A stretch of DNA of 64,000 nt from Anaerolineae bacterium (GTDB lineage: Bacteria > Chloroflexota > Anaerolineae > Caldilineales > Caldilineaceae). The stretch covers positions 43,023-107,022 of the forward strand of contig JAUIHI010000024.1 of assembly GCA_030432295.1 (NCBI GenBank), in the 5' to 3' direction. The notes beneath the pieces are model-generated. The model made no database searches and was not told the DNA's origin. It was given only the letters and a program-made list of their open reading frames with translations. Shown piece by piece: positions 38,582-47,885 of this stretch (positions are counted from its first letter, which is position 1; every line of letters starts with the position of its first letter). The position numbers and the translations under genes were made by a program.

Positions 38582-39730
38582 ATGAACGAGCAACCCCAGG
38601 GCAGCGTCGGTGAAGTGCTGCGCCTTGCCACCCGTCTCGGCTTCACCGCCTTTGGTGGACCCGCCGCGCATATTGCGATGCTCCACGACGAAGTGGTCAC
38701 CCGCCGGGGCTGGATCGACGAACAGCACTTTCTGGATATGGTGGGCGCGACAAATTTGGTCCCAGGCCCCAACTCCACGGAGATGGTGATCCACATGGGC
38801 TATCACCGGGCCGGGTGGAGGGGGCTGATCGCGGCGGGCGTGGGCTTCATCCTGCCGGCTGCGCTGCTGGTCGGGATCCTGGCCTGGGCCTATGTGACCT
38901 ACGGCAGCACGCCCCAGGGCTTGTCCCTGCTCTACGGCATCAAGCCGGTGATTATCGCGATTGTCCTGCAGGCCCTCTACAAACTGGGCAAGACGGCGAT
39001 AAAAGGCCCTCTGCTGGCTGTGGCTGGTGCGGCTGCCCTGGCCCTCTATCTGCTCGGCGTCAACGAACTGGTGATTCTCTTTGGGCTTGGGCTGCTGGTG
39101 GCGCTGATGCAGTTTGCTCGTCGGGGTGGGGAATTTTCGCTGAAAGGGGTGCTCCCCTTCGCTGGGCTGGGCGGCCTACCCCTGGTCGTCTCCCAACTGG
39201 TCCCGGTAAGTCTAGGCCAACTCTTTCTGGTTTTTCTGAAGGTGGGCGCGCTGCTCTATGGCAGTGGCTATGTGCTGCTGGCCTTTCTGCGTAACGATCT
39301 GGTCCTGCGCCTGGGCTGGCTGACGGATCAGCAGCTTCTGGACGCGGTGGCTATCGGCCAGTTCACGCCGGGGCCGGTCTTTACGACCGCTACATTTGTG
39401 GGCTATGTGCTGGCGGGCATCCCCGGCGCGATCCTGGCGACCGTCGGCATCTTCCTGCCCGCCTTCTGCTTCGTAGCCGTCCTGCGCCGTATCATTCCGG
39501 CTATGCGTCGCTCCCCCTGGGCCGCAGCCCTGCTGGACGGGGTGAATGTAGCCGCGCTGGGGCTGATGGCCGGCGTCACCTGGCAGCTCGGCGTGGCCGC
39601 GGTCACCGACTGGCTGACCGCTCTGCTGGCGGTGGCTTCCGCGATTGTCATCTTTCGCTACAAAGTCAACTCGGCCTGTCTGGTCCTGGCGGGCGGGGTG
39701 ATTGGAGTGGTGGTGGGGATGATCGGGTGA
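38582..39730 (+). CDS. chrA: Chromate transporter, CHR family, two-domain type (382 aa)
   Basis: A hydrophobic protein with the duplicated CHR plan. The first half has LGFTAFGGPAAHIAMLHDEVV and NLVPGPNSTEM; the second has GSGYVLLAFLRNDLV and AIGQFTPGPVFTTATFVGY. The repeated FGGP and PGP motifs mark ChrA-type chromate efflux proteins. About ten membrane helices are expected. No chromate regulator or reductase gene is adjacent, so chromate efflux is a family inference. Confidence 0.88.
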   Translation: MNEQPQGSVGEVLRLATRLGFTAFGGPAAHIAMLHDEVVTRRGWIDEQHFLDMVGATNLVPGPNSTEMVIHMGYHRAGWRGLIAAGVGFILPAALLVGILAWAYVTYGSTPQGLSLLYGIKPVIIAIVLQALYKLGKTAIKGPLLAVAGAAALALYLLGVNELVILFGLGLLVALMQFARRGGEFSLKGVLPFAGLGGLPLVVSQLVPVSLGQLFLVFLKVGALLYGSGYVLLAFLRNDLVLRLGWLTDQQLLDAVAIGQFTPGPVFTTATFVGYVLAGIPGAILATVGIFLPAFCFVAVLRRIIPAMRRSPWAAALLDGVNVAALGLMAGVTWQLGVAAVTDWLTALLAVASAIVIFRYKVNSACLVLAGGVIGVVVGMIG

Positions 39731-40343
39731 AGCGCCTCACACCCAAAATTGACAAGGCGTTCCTTTCGTGTTATAAGTCAACCGTATTCCGTTAGCAGGC
39801 ATATTTTACCCTCCTGTGCTCGTTCGCCTACGCTGATTCTTCCTTGTTACTTCTGATGTTTTTGTCAATTGACCGTTTGTAGCAATACCAACAGAATCTC
39901 GTCCTCCGGTTCAACATCACCCCACTTCATCGTCGCTAGAACCGGCCTCATCTTTGTCTGACTACAGACTGGAGGTCTCGCGATGTGTCAAGTTATTTTG
40001 TTCAGTTCTCTCCGTTTCTCCTTTATCCCTATTTTTAGTCATAGCTGTACCAGTTGATGGATTAGCATCGGTGTCTTTGACGCTGTCTGCTGGCGATAGT
40101 TTGCCGCGTACGATTGTTGGACTGTGGATGGGCGTGGGGTTGAGCAAGACGTCTTCTCAAGCCCAAGATCTTAGATGTTCCTGATAACCATGGTTAACGG
40201 GCAACAGATGCTGCGCTTCTGAACGAGAAAATCGATTATATCTACGTCTCTTTCAGTGGTGATACAGGTTTGATACATCTCAACCTTCACTATTAGTGGG
40301 TAATCGATGTGGGCTTCGTCACAAAAATGAAAGGTTTCTCCTC
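39731..40343. other. 613-base region without an intact gene; possible decayed fragment
   Basis: No convincing gene or terminator is seen. At about 40170-40290 one frame reads DVPDNHG, a stop, then RATDAALLNEKIDYIYVSFS and GDTGLIHLNLHY before another stop, which looks like the remains of a protein end with one stop mutation. Base composition is lower in GC than the chrA gene before it. The promoter of the giant repeat protein must lie here, but I cannot place it. Confidence 0.35.
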
Positions 40344-43300
40344 ATGTTTCGTACCCAAAGTTCTCTGCACCGGAAGTGGTTTGTGCTCTTTGTTCAATTC
40401 TGTGTGATTAGCCTGTTGGCCGTTTTTGCTTTTCGCACAACGCTCGTTAAGACAATAGCCCAAGAAGTACTTCCCACCACAGATAGACCGCTGGATGGGC
40501 AAGCTATTGTAATGCCCTCAGAATTTGCAGAGGATGGTGGGAATGATACCAATGTACAATCTTATCTTCTGGCAGAAGATTTACTGTCACTTTGTCCTGC
40601 TTATGGGAGTGTCCCGATGGAGGAAATTTCTCCGTCTTGTCATCACCTGTACGCAAGAATGGCAAGGGAGGATAACATTCCGCCGCCTCCCTCTCTCGTC
40701 GAAGGGAAACAGTGGCAGGATGCGCAAGCGCAAGATGGACCTCCTCCAACCGACCAACCGCTTGATGGACAATCCGCTGCAACTTCCTCGGAAGTTGCAG
40801 TGGCTGGTATGGAAGATGTCTACGGTCCGCCCTATGTCTTGACAGAGGATTTGCTGGCACGCTGCCCACCATACGAACAGATTCCTGCAGAAGATGTGCC
40901 AACATTCTGTCAGCCCTTGTATGCAAGACTGATGGGGGGAGATCGTATTTCTCCACTTTCCCCTGTCGCTGAAGCACAGCAGCGGCAGGATGCGCAGCCG
41001 CTGCCTGGTAATATGGATGAGATGGTGCCTCCCACACCTGAACCCGGTGGATCGGAAGAAGGTGGGCCGGAACCTGTCGAGCCAACGCCAGAGCCTGCGA
41101 TCTGCACAAGTGAAGATATGATGGCAATTGTGGACGGGGCGGTGAGCCAGACTTGCCGACTATTGCCTGTAGCGCCTGGATATCACGTCTTGCAGACGGA
41201 TCAACCACGTTCTCAGGAGCGGATGGCTCCGACTTTGGTGCTGGGGACTGGGCTGATCAGCGGTACGGTGACAGGTATGGGTGCTTCGCCTCTGTCAAAT
41301 GTTAATGTTACTCTATACGCCTATAGCGGTTCATCTTGGAATCCCTATAGCGGGATGAGTACTGGTAGCGCAGGAGGGTATGCCTTTGAGGGGTTGCCTG
41401 CTGGCACTTACCGGATCAGCTTTGAAGATTACACTGGGAACTATTTATCCGAGTTCTATAATGACGTGGATAACTTCGATGATGCGACAGATATTGTAGT
41501 TGGTGAAGGCGACACCGTATCCAATGTCGATGCTGTACTGGCGGTTGGTTCGCACATCACGGGAAAGGTGACGACCGAAGGTGGCGCTGCTCTTTCTGGT
41601 ATTCGTGTGACTGCCTACCGCTACCAGAATGGTTCTTGGCAATACTATCGTTCGGCATCGACCAGCATTACTGGCACCTATGACATTGGCGGTTTACCTG
41701 CTGGCACCTATCGCGTCGGATTCAATCCCAATCAATATAATTATTACCATAGCGATAGATCGTACCAGGGCGAATATTACAATGACAAGGCTGATCTAAA
41801 TAGCGCTGACGACATTGTAGTGACCGCTGAAAGTACGGTCAGCAGTATTGATGCTGAATTGGCATTGGGTGGACAAATCAGAGGGAGAGTGACAGACGCC
41901 AATGGAAATGGATTGGCATCCATCTGGGTCAACATCTTCAAGCATTCCGGTTCATCCTGGCAAGCATTCAGTACAGCCATAACATCAATTACCGGTACAT
42001 ACTCAATTGATGGGTTGGCTGCTGGTATATATCGCCTCGGTTTTCAGGATGTTCAGCAGAATATATACTTGAGCGAATACTATAACGACAAGGCTAACAT
42101 TGACAGCGCTGATGACATTGCAGTGACTGTTGGCAACACCGTATCCAATGTCGATGCTATGCTGGCTGCGGGTTCGCATATTACAGGAAAGGTGACTGAT
42201 GCAGATGGCGCTGCTCTTTCCGGTATCAACGTTACCGCCTATCGCAACCAGAATGGCTCCTGGCAGTCCTATCGCTCGGCATCGACCAGCATCACAGGTA
42301 CCTATGACATCGGTGGTCTGCCTGCCGATACCTATCGCGTCTATTTCGAACCATATAACTACTACTATCGCTACAGCCCGTATCTGGCTGAGTACTACAA
42401 CGACAAAAGTGAGCTGAACAGTGCCAACGACATTGTGGTAGCCGCTGGAAGTATGGTCAGCAATATTGATGCCAAACTGGCGTTGGGCGGACAAATCAGC
42501 GGGAAGGTGAAAGCCGCTAACGGAGACAATCTAGGGGATATTTTGGTTACCCTTTACCGGTACTATAGTTATAGCCCAACATACGGTTTTTGGCAGGATA
42601 TCGGCTTTACTAGTACCTCGATTACTGGCACCTACTCGTTCATTGGGTTGCCTGCAAATATCTATCGTGTGGGCTTTCAGGACAATCAGCAGGCCTACAT
42701 AGCCGAATTCTATAACGACAAGAAGGACTTGAACAACGCCGATGACATTGCTGTGACAGTTGGCAACACCGTATCGAATGTTGATGCTGTGTTGGCTGTG
42801 GGTTCGCACATCACAGGAAAGGTGACGGCCGAAGGTGGAGCGCCGCTCTCTGGTGTTGGTGTGACTGTCTACCGCAATCAGAATGGCTCCTGGCAGTCTT
42901 ATCGCTCAACATCGACCACCATCAGCGGCACCTATGACATTGGAGGTCTGCCTGCCGACACCTATCGTGTTTATTTCAACCCTGACTATAGGTCCCCGTA
43001 TCTAGGTGAGTACTACAACGACAAAGCTGACATTGACAGTGCGGACAACATTGTAGTAGCGGCGGGAAGTACGGTCAGCAATATCAACGCTGTGCTGGCA
43101 TTGGGCGGACAAATCAGCGGGAAAGTGACAGGCCAAAGTGGTGTTCCTTCTAGGGCTATTGGTGTCGTGGCATATCGCTATGAGGATGGCTCCTGGCAAT
43201 CCTATCGTTCAGTAGCGGTCAACATCTCCAGCACCTATGATATTAGCGGTCTGCCTGCTGGTACCTATCGCATTCAGTTTTCCCCCTACAATTATTCTGA

Positions 43301-46300
43301 CTACACCAGCCCATACCTGGCTGAGTACTACAATGACAAAGCAGACTTGGACAGTGCAGATGACATTGCCGTAGTCGCGGGAAGTACGGTCGGTAATGTC
43401 AATGCTGTTTTGGCATTGGGTGGACAGATCAGCGGGAAAGTGACATCCGCCAACGGGAGCAATCTATCAGGCATCTCTGTCACTCTCTACAGGAATTCTG
43501 GTTCATCTTGGCAGTGGGTCAGTTCGACTAACACATCAATCACTGGCACCTATTCGTTCGTCGGGTTGGCTGGTGCTACCTATCGGGTGGGTTTTCAGGA
43601 CAACCAGCAGAACACGTACATTGCCGAGTACTATAACGACAAGACCGACTTGGGCAGTGCCGATGACATTGCTGTGATAGTTGGCAACACCGTATCGAAT
43701 GTTGATGCTGTGCTGGCGGTTGGTTCGCACATCGCAGGAAAGGTGACTGGTGTAGATGGCGCTGCTCTTTCCGGTATCAACGTTACCGCCTATCGCAACC
43801 AGAATGGCTCCTGGCAATACTATCGCTCGACATCGACCACCATCACAGGCACCTATGACATCGGAAGCCTGCCTGTCGATACCTATCGCGTCTACTTCAA
43901 TCCCAGCTCCTACTATGGCTACAGTCCGTACCTGGGTGAGTACTACAACGATAAGGCTGACATCGACAGCGCTGACAATGTTGTCGTCGCGGCGGAAAGT
44001 ACAGTGGGCAACATCAATGCTGTGCTGGCTTTGGGTGGACAGATCGAAGGAAAGGTGACATCTGCCAAGGGAGACAACCTGGCAGGGATTTCAGTCACCC
44101 TGTATAGATACCACAGCTATAGCCCGACCTCGGGTAACTGGCAGAGTATCCGCTCGACTGGCACATCGATATCGGGAACATACTCCTTCGTTGGGTTGGC
44201 TGGTGATAACTATCGGGTAGGCTTTCAGGACAACCAGCAGAACACGTACATAGCCGAATACTATAACGACAAGGTCGATTTTAACAACGCCGATGACATT
44301 GCGGTTACTGTGGGCAACATCGTATCGAATGTCGATGCTGAGCTGGCGGTTGGTTCGCACATTACAGGAAAGGTGATGGCCGAAGGTGGCACAGATATTG
44401 CCGGTGTTTACGTTACTGCCTACCGCAATCAGAATGGCTCCTGGCAGTCCTATCGCTCGGCATCAACCAGCATCACTGGCACCTATGACATCGGTGGTCT
44501 GCCTGCCGATACCTACCGCGTTTACTTCTCTCCCTACAACTACTATACTCCCAGCCCGTATCTGAGCGAGTATTACAACGATAAAGCTGATATTGACAGC
44601 GCTGACAATGTTGTAGTCGCAGGGGAAAGCACGGTTAGCAATATCAATGCTGCTCTTACTTTAGGCGCACAGATCCGAGGCAAAGTTACGGCTGAGGATG
44701 CTACTGTTCTGCCGGGTATTTCAGCCGTTGCATATTATAAGAGTGCTACCGGTAGTAGTTGGCAAAGTTATAGGTCCACCACAACTTCAGTTAGTGGCAC
44801 CTATGAACTGAATGGACTGCCTTCTGGTGTCTATGTGGTTGGCTTGAGCGATCCGCAACAGGTGTATGTGTCCGAATACTACGACGACGCTGAGTACATC
44901 GATACGGCTACCCCAATCTCCATGACTGCACCTGTAATACGTTCGGATGTAAATGCCGTTCTCGAACGTTCAGGCAGTATCTCCGGGACAGTGATGGGTT
45001 CTGGCAATGCCTTGCTTTCGGGCATTGAGGTCTCCGTATACAAATATGCTAGTGGTCGTTGGGTAAATACCGGCTACGCATATAGCGACGCCCAGGGACG
45101 GTATGCGGTCCGAGGTCTGGCTCCAGGGAAATACCGTCTATATTTTGTGGACAATGGAAGCCGGACCTATGCTCCAGAGTATTACAACAATGTCACCGAT
45201 CTGAATAGCGGGCCTGATGCTGCAAACGATGTGACGGTTACTGCTGGCAATGTAACAGCGAATATCGACGCTTCTCTTGCGATCGGAGGGCGAATTAGCG
45301 GTCAAGTAACTGTTCCCAGCGGCTCGGATCCAAGTTCCGTCTATGTCTATGCTGCTCGCCTCACAGGGAGCAGTTGGCAATGGGGAAGCAGCGTTCCAGT
45401 ATCATCCACTGGTGTATACGAAATGAGTGGCTTGCCCACAGGCGTCTACATAGTCTATTTTGGCTCATATACAAGCCCAGGTTACTACTATGGAGAACGG
45501 TACTACGGCGACGTTGTAGATGGCAATAAGGCAAAGCCTGTGGTTGTGAATGTCGGGCAGACAACGTCAGGTATCAACATCAATATGACGCCTGTGACTG
45601 GTGCTGTGCAAGGCACAATCAGTCCCATGTCTCCTTCATCTTCGTCGTTCTATGTGACGATCTACGACCATCGATACAACTATTGGTCGTCCCAGCGTAG
45701 TGTTAGCGTGAGTGCGAGTGGGCAGTATACCTTGCCACTGTTAGATACGGGCATCTATCGCATTGCTGCCCGTGATAACTCGGGCAATTATGCGCCCAAG
45801 TATTACGCATCTGCGTCGGAACTGGACGGAGCGACAAACATCGATGTGACGAACGGTGTGACAGTTACTGGTATTGACCTGATGCTTGAGCCGGCTGGTG
45901 TACTCACGGGGACGTTGCGCAACAGCACTGGTCAACCGCTCGGTACTGGTTATGTATACGCCACCAGATACAACGAGACCAATAATTACTGGGAGACGGT
46001 CCGCAGCACGCAAACCCGTCCCGATGGTCTCTTTATCCTGGGCGGTTTGCCTGCCGGACTCTATCAAGTTCGCGCAGAAGATTGGACAGGAGCGTATGCG
46101 AGCACCTACTATGGGAACATGCCATCCAGCCAGAATTCGCCGTTCATTACGGTGACGCAAGGCATAACGATCCCCAATATTGATTTGCTCCTTGGCGATG
46201 CGGGTCGTATCTTCGGACGTGTGACTACAGATGGAGGAATGTCTATTTCGGGTATCTATGTCTATGCTTCACGGATGGAAGGAGGCGTAGGTCGCTCTGC

Positions 46301-47687
46301 GACTACGGATAGATCCGGAGCGTACGAAATCGAGGGGCTGTCTGCTGGCAACTACCGAGTGGAATTCTATGATGGTCAGAACCAGTACCCGGACGAGTAT
46401 TACAATGATTCCTTCAGTTGGGATGGAGCCAGCGAAGTTACTGTGGCTGCAGGCGCAACTGTGTCGGATATCAATGCCGTACTTTCACGCCAAAACACAG
46501 GTAGTATCGCCGGTAAAGTCACGACGGGTGATACCACACCTTTACCTGGCGTCCAAGTGATTGCTTATCGACATACTGGTAACTACTGGTCGTCTATAGG
46601 CTCTGCCTACACCGCTATCGATGGCTCCTACCGCTTGAACACCTTGCCGCCAGGGGACTACGCGCTGCAATTCCGAGAACCAACAGGCGTATATGCATTG
46701 GAGTACTACAACGATGCCGTGACGCTTGCGCAAGCTACGGTGATTCCTGTGAGTGCGGGTGGTACTGTCAACAACGCTACTACGATGCTGGCCCAAGCGG
46801 CGATCATTCAAGGCAATGTCAGCCAGGCAGCACGAGAAGGTGTGAATACCCCACTGGTTGAGGTTGTCGCCTACCGCATTGACGGCAATAGCTGGCAATG
46901 GATGAATTCTACTTACAGTGGTCCGGGGGGCGCGTTCGTTCTAAATGGCTTGCCATCCGGCACCTATCGTCTGCGTTTCCAGGATGTCAGCCGACGCTTC
47001 GCTACTACGTACTCAGGTAACAGTGCTACCCTCGGCGGTGCCACAGATGTGGCGGCCAATGCAGGGCAGACCACCACAGCCAATGAAAGTCTGAATCTTG
47101 GTGGCCAGATCGCTGGTCTTGTCAAGAACAGTGCCGGTAAGCCTCTGGAACAGGTCACTATCAACGCCTATCGACAGGATGGTAATGGGTGGTCATGGAT
47201 TGCTTCTGACAGAAGCGGTCCTGACGGAACCTATGGGGTTTCTGGCTTGCCTGCGGGCATCTATCGCGTGGAATTTCGAGATTGGAGCGGCACGCATGTT
47301 TCCAAATTCTATGGCGATTCCAGTCAGATCGAAGGTGCGACCGATGTCACCGTGAGTAGCGGCGGTACGGTTCCCGACATAGATGCTACGTTGGTTCCAA
47401 GCTCGCAGGCTGCAATTGCCAATTTTGCAGGGACACCGACCAGTGGGACCGCACCATTGACAGTGCAGTTTACGGATAGTTCGACCGGCGGCATTAACAG
47501 TTGGAACTGGTCCTTTGGGGATGGGGGCACGAGTACGGCCCAGAATCCATCCCACACATACACCGCGGCGGGAAGCTATACGGTTACGCTGTCCGTCGCT
47601 GGTGCCGGTGGCTCTAACAGCAAGACCCTGGCCGGGTATATTACGGTTGGGCAAGGGAATGTCTATCTGCCCGTAATTGTGCGATAA
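40344..47687 (+). CDS. Giant secreted tandem-repeat protein with C-terminal PKD domain (2447 aa)
   Basis: A signal peptide (about residues 1-45, WFVLFVQFCVISLLAVFAF) is followed by two diverged copies of an 85-90-residue Cys-containing segment. Then come 20 modules of about 95-105 aa with the carboxypeptidase-regulatory/SdrC-B-like plan: ISGKVT..G..L.GI.V..YR, S-I-T-G-T-Y-D-I-GGLPAGTYRV, YL.EYYNDKADL and V.NIDA.L. A PKD domain (FAGTPTSGTAPLTVQFTDSS, SFGDGG) precedes the tail VYLPVIVR. The protein is probably extended, sugar- or cell-surface-binding. ATG 40344 with AAAGG upstream is preferred over GTG 40296. It is followed by a hairpin and another secreted protein gene with the same tail type. 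Confidence 0.85.
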   Translation: MFRTQSSLHRKWFVLFVQFCVISLLAVFAFRTTLVKTIAQEVLPTTDRPLDGQAIVMPSEFAEDGGNDTNVQSYLLAEDLLSLCPAYGSVPMEEISPSCHHLYARMAREDNIPPPPSLVEGKQWQDAQAQDGPPPTDQPLDGQSAATSSEVAVAGMEDVYGPPYVLTEDLLARCPPYEQIPAEDVPTFCQPLYARLMGGDRISPLSPVAEAQQRQDAQPLPGNMDEMVPPTPEPGGSEEGGPEPVEPTPEPAICTSEDMMAIVDGAVSQTCRLLPVAPGYHVLQTDQPRSQERMAPTLVLGTGLISGTVTGMGASPLSNVNVTLYAYSGSSWNPYSGMSTGSAGGYAFEGLPAGTYRISFEDYTGNYLSEFYNDVDNFDDATDIVVGEGDTVSNVDAVLAVGSHITGKVTTEGGAALSGIRVTAYRYQNGSWQYYRSASTSITGTYDIGGLPAGTYRVGFNPNQYNYYHSDRSYQGEYYNDKADLNSADDIVVTAESTVSSIDAELALGGQIRGRVTDANGNGLASIWVNIFKHSGSSWQAFSTAITSITGTYSIDGLAAGIYRLGFQDVQQNIYLSEYYNDKANIDSADDIAVTVGNTVSNVDAMLAAGSHITGKVTDADGAALSGINVTAYRNQNGSWQSYRSASTSITGTYDIGGLPADTYRVYFEPYNYYYRYSPYLAEYYNDKSELNSANDIVVAAGSMVSNIDAKLALGGQISGKVKAANGDNLGDILVTLYRYYSYSPTYGFWQDIGFTSTSITGTYSFIGLPANIYRVGFQDNQQAYIAEFYNDKKDLNNADDIAVTVGNTVSNVDAVLAVGSHITGKVTAEGGAPLSGVGVTVYRNQNGSWQSYRSTSTTISGTYDIGGLPADTYRVYFNPDYRSPYLGEYYNDKADIDSADNIVVAAGSTVSNINAVLALGGQISGKVTGQSGVPSRAIGVVAYRYEDGSWQSYRSVAVNISSTYDISGLPAGTYRIQFSPYNYSDYTSPYLAEYYNDKADLDSADDIAVVAGSTVGNVNAVLALGGQISGKVTSANGSNLSGISVTLYRNSGSSWQWVSSTNTSITGTYSFVGLAGATYRVGFQDNQQNTYIAEYYNDKTDLGSADDIAVIVGNTVSNVDAVLAVGSHIAGKVTGVDGAALSGINVTAYRNQNGSWQYYRSTSTTITGTYDIGSLPVDTYRVYFNPSSYYGYSPYLGEYYNDKADIDSADNVVVAAESTVGNINAVLALGGQIEGKVTSAKGDNLAGISVTLYRYHSYSPTSGNWQSIRSTGTSISGTYSFVGLAGDNYRVGFQDNQQNTYIAEYYNDKVDFNNADDIAVTVGNIVSNVDAELAVGSHITGKVMAEGGTDIAGVYVTAYRNQNGSWQSYRSASTSITGTYDIGGLPADTYRVYFSPYNYYTPSPYLSEYYNDKADIDSADNVVVAGESTVSNINAALTLGAQIRGKVTAEDATVLPGISAVAYYKSATGSSWQSYRSTTTSVSGTYELNGLPSGVYVVGLSDPQQVYVSEYYDDAEYIDTATPISMTAPVIRSDVNAVLERSGSISGTVMGSGNALLSGIEVSVYKYASGRWVNTGYAYSDAQGRYAVRGLAPGKYRLYFVDNGSRTYAPEYYNNVTDLNSGPDAANDVTVTAGNVTANIDASLAIGGRISGQVTVPSGSDPSSVYVYAARLTGSSWQWGSSVPVSSTGVYEMSGLPTGVYIVYFGSYTSPGYYYGERYYGDVVDGNKAKPVVVNVGQTTSGININMTPVTGAVQGTISPMSPSSSSFYVTIYDHRYNYWSSQRSVSVSASGQYTLPLLDTGIYRIAARDNSGNYAPKYYASASELDGATNIDVTNGVTVTGIDLMLEPAGVLTGTLRNSTGQPLGTGYVYATRYNETNNYWETVRSTQTRPDGLFILGGLPAGLYQVRAEDWTGAYASTYYGNMPSSQNSPFITVTQGITIPNIDLLLGDAGRIFGRVTTDGGMSISGIYVYASRMEGGVGRSATTDRSGAYEIEGLSAGNYRVEFYDGQNQYPDEYYNDSFSWDGASEVTVAAGATVSDINAVLSRQNTGSIAGKVTTGDTTPLPGVQVIAYRHTGNYWSSIGSAYTAIDGSYRLNTLPPGDYALQFREPTGVYALEYYNDAVTLAQATVIPVSAGGTVNNATTMLAQAAIIQGNVSQAAREGVNTPLVEVVAYRIDGNSWQWMNSTYSGPGGAFVLNGLPSGTYRLRFQDVSRRFATTYSGNSATLGGATDVAANAGQTTTANESLNLGGQIAGLVKNSAGKPLEQVTINAYRQDGNGWSWIASDRSGPDGTYGVSGLPAGIYRVEFRDWSGTHVSKFYGDSSQIEGATDVTVSSGGTVPDIDATLVPSSQAAIANFAGTPTSGTAPLTVQFTDSSTGGINSWNWSFGDGGTSTAQNPSHTYTAAGSYTVTLSVAGAGGSNSKTLAGYITVGQGNVYLPVIVR
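41252..47390. repeat. Twenty tandem protein-coding modules with a 630-bp higher-order unit
   Basis: Modules alternate between an H type (SHITGKV) and a Q type (GGQISGKV). The junction word around tcgaatgt-gatgctgtgctggcggttggttcgcacat recurs at about 41520, 42143, 42775, 43696 and 44326, giving steps of 623, 632, 921 and 630 bases. Two modules were therefore duplicated together, with one extra module in the 921-base step. Nucleotide identity within this block is high, which points to recent expansion; the last eight modules are more diverged. Confidence 0.8.
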
Positions 47688-47745
47688 CAGGATCTAGCCT
47701 GTTCAACGAATAAAACAGGCCATAGGGAGTTGTTGGAAGAGGGGG

Positions 47746-47787
47746 TGTCCGGTATCCGGCGCAGCCGCATGCGTCGGATACCGGACA
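47746..47787 (+). terminator. Hairpin after the giant repeat protein gene
   Basis: Arms tgtccggtatccg (47746-47758) and cggataccggaca (47775-47787) pair perfectly around a GC-rich centre. A related gtgtcgggtatccggtgtcc word occurs at about 28083-28102, so it belongs to a repeat family. Confidence 0.65.
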
Positions 47788-47885
47788 GGTAAGCTATGGT
47801 GGACGATTGGGCGGCAGTTCAACAGCTTTGCGGATGGTAGGGATGTCTTTGTCGGCAGTTCAGAGAGCACAAAGGAGCCAATGAA

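Noticed and set aside
39954..40184. A 76-codon frame starting with TTG upstream of the giant repeat protein
   Set aside because: There is no ribosome-binding site and no similarity I can see; I treat it as part of a degenerate spacer.
41252..44700. Regular DNA repeats that could suggest a CRISPR or satellite array
   Set aside because: The repeats are protein-coding modules of about 300 bases in one continuous frame, not short repeats with unique spacers.
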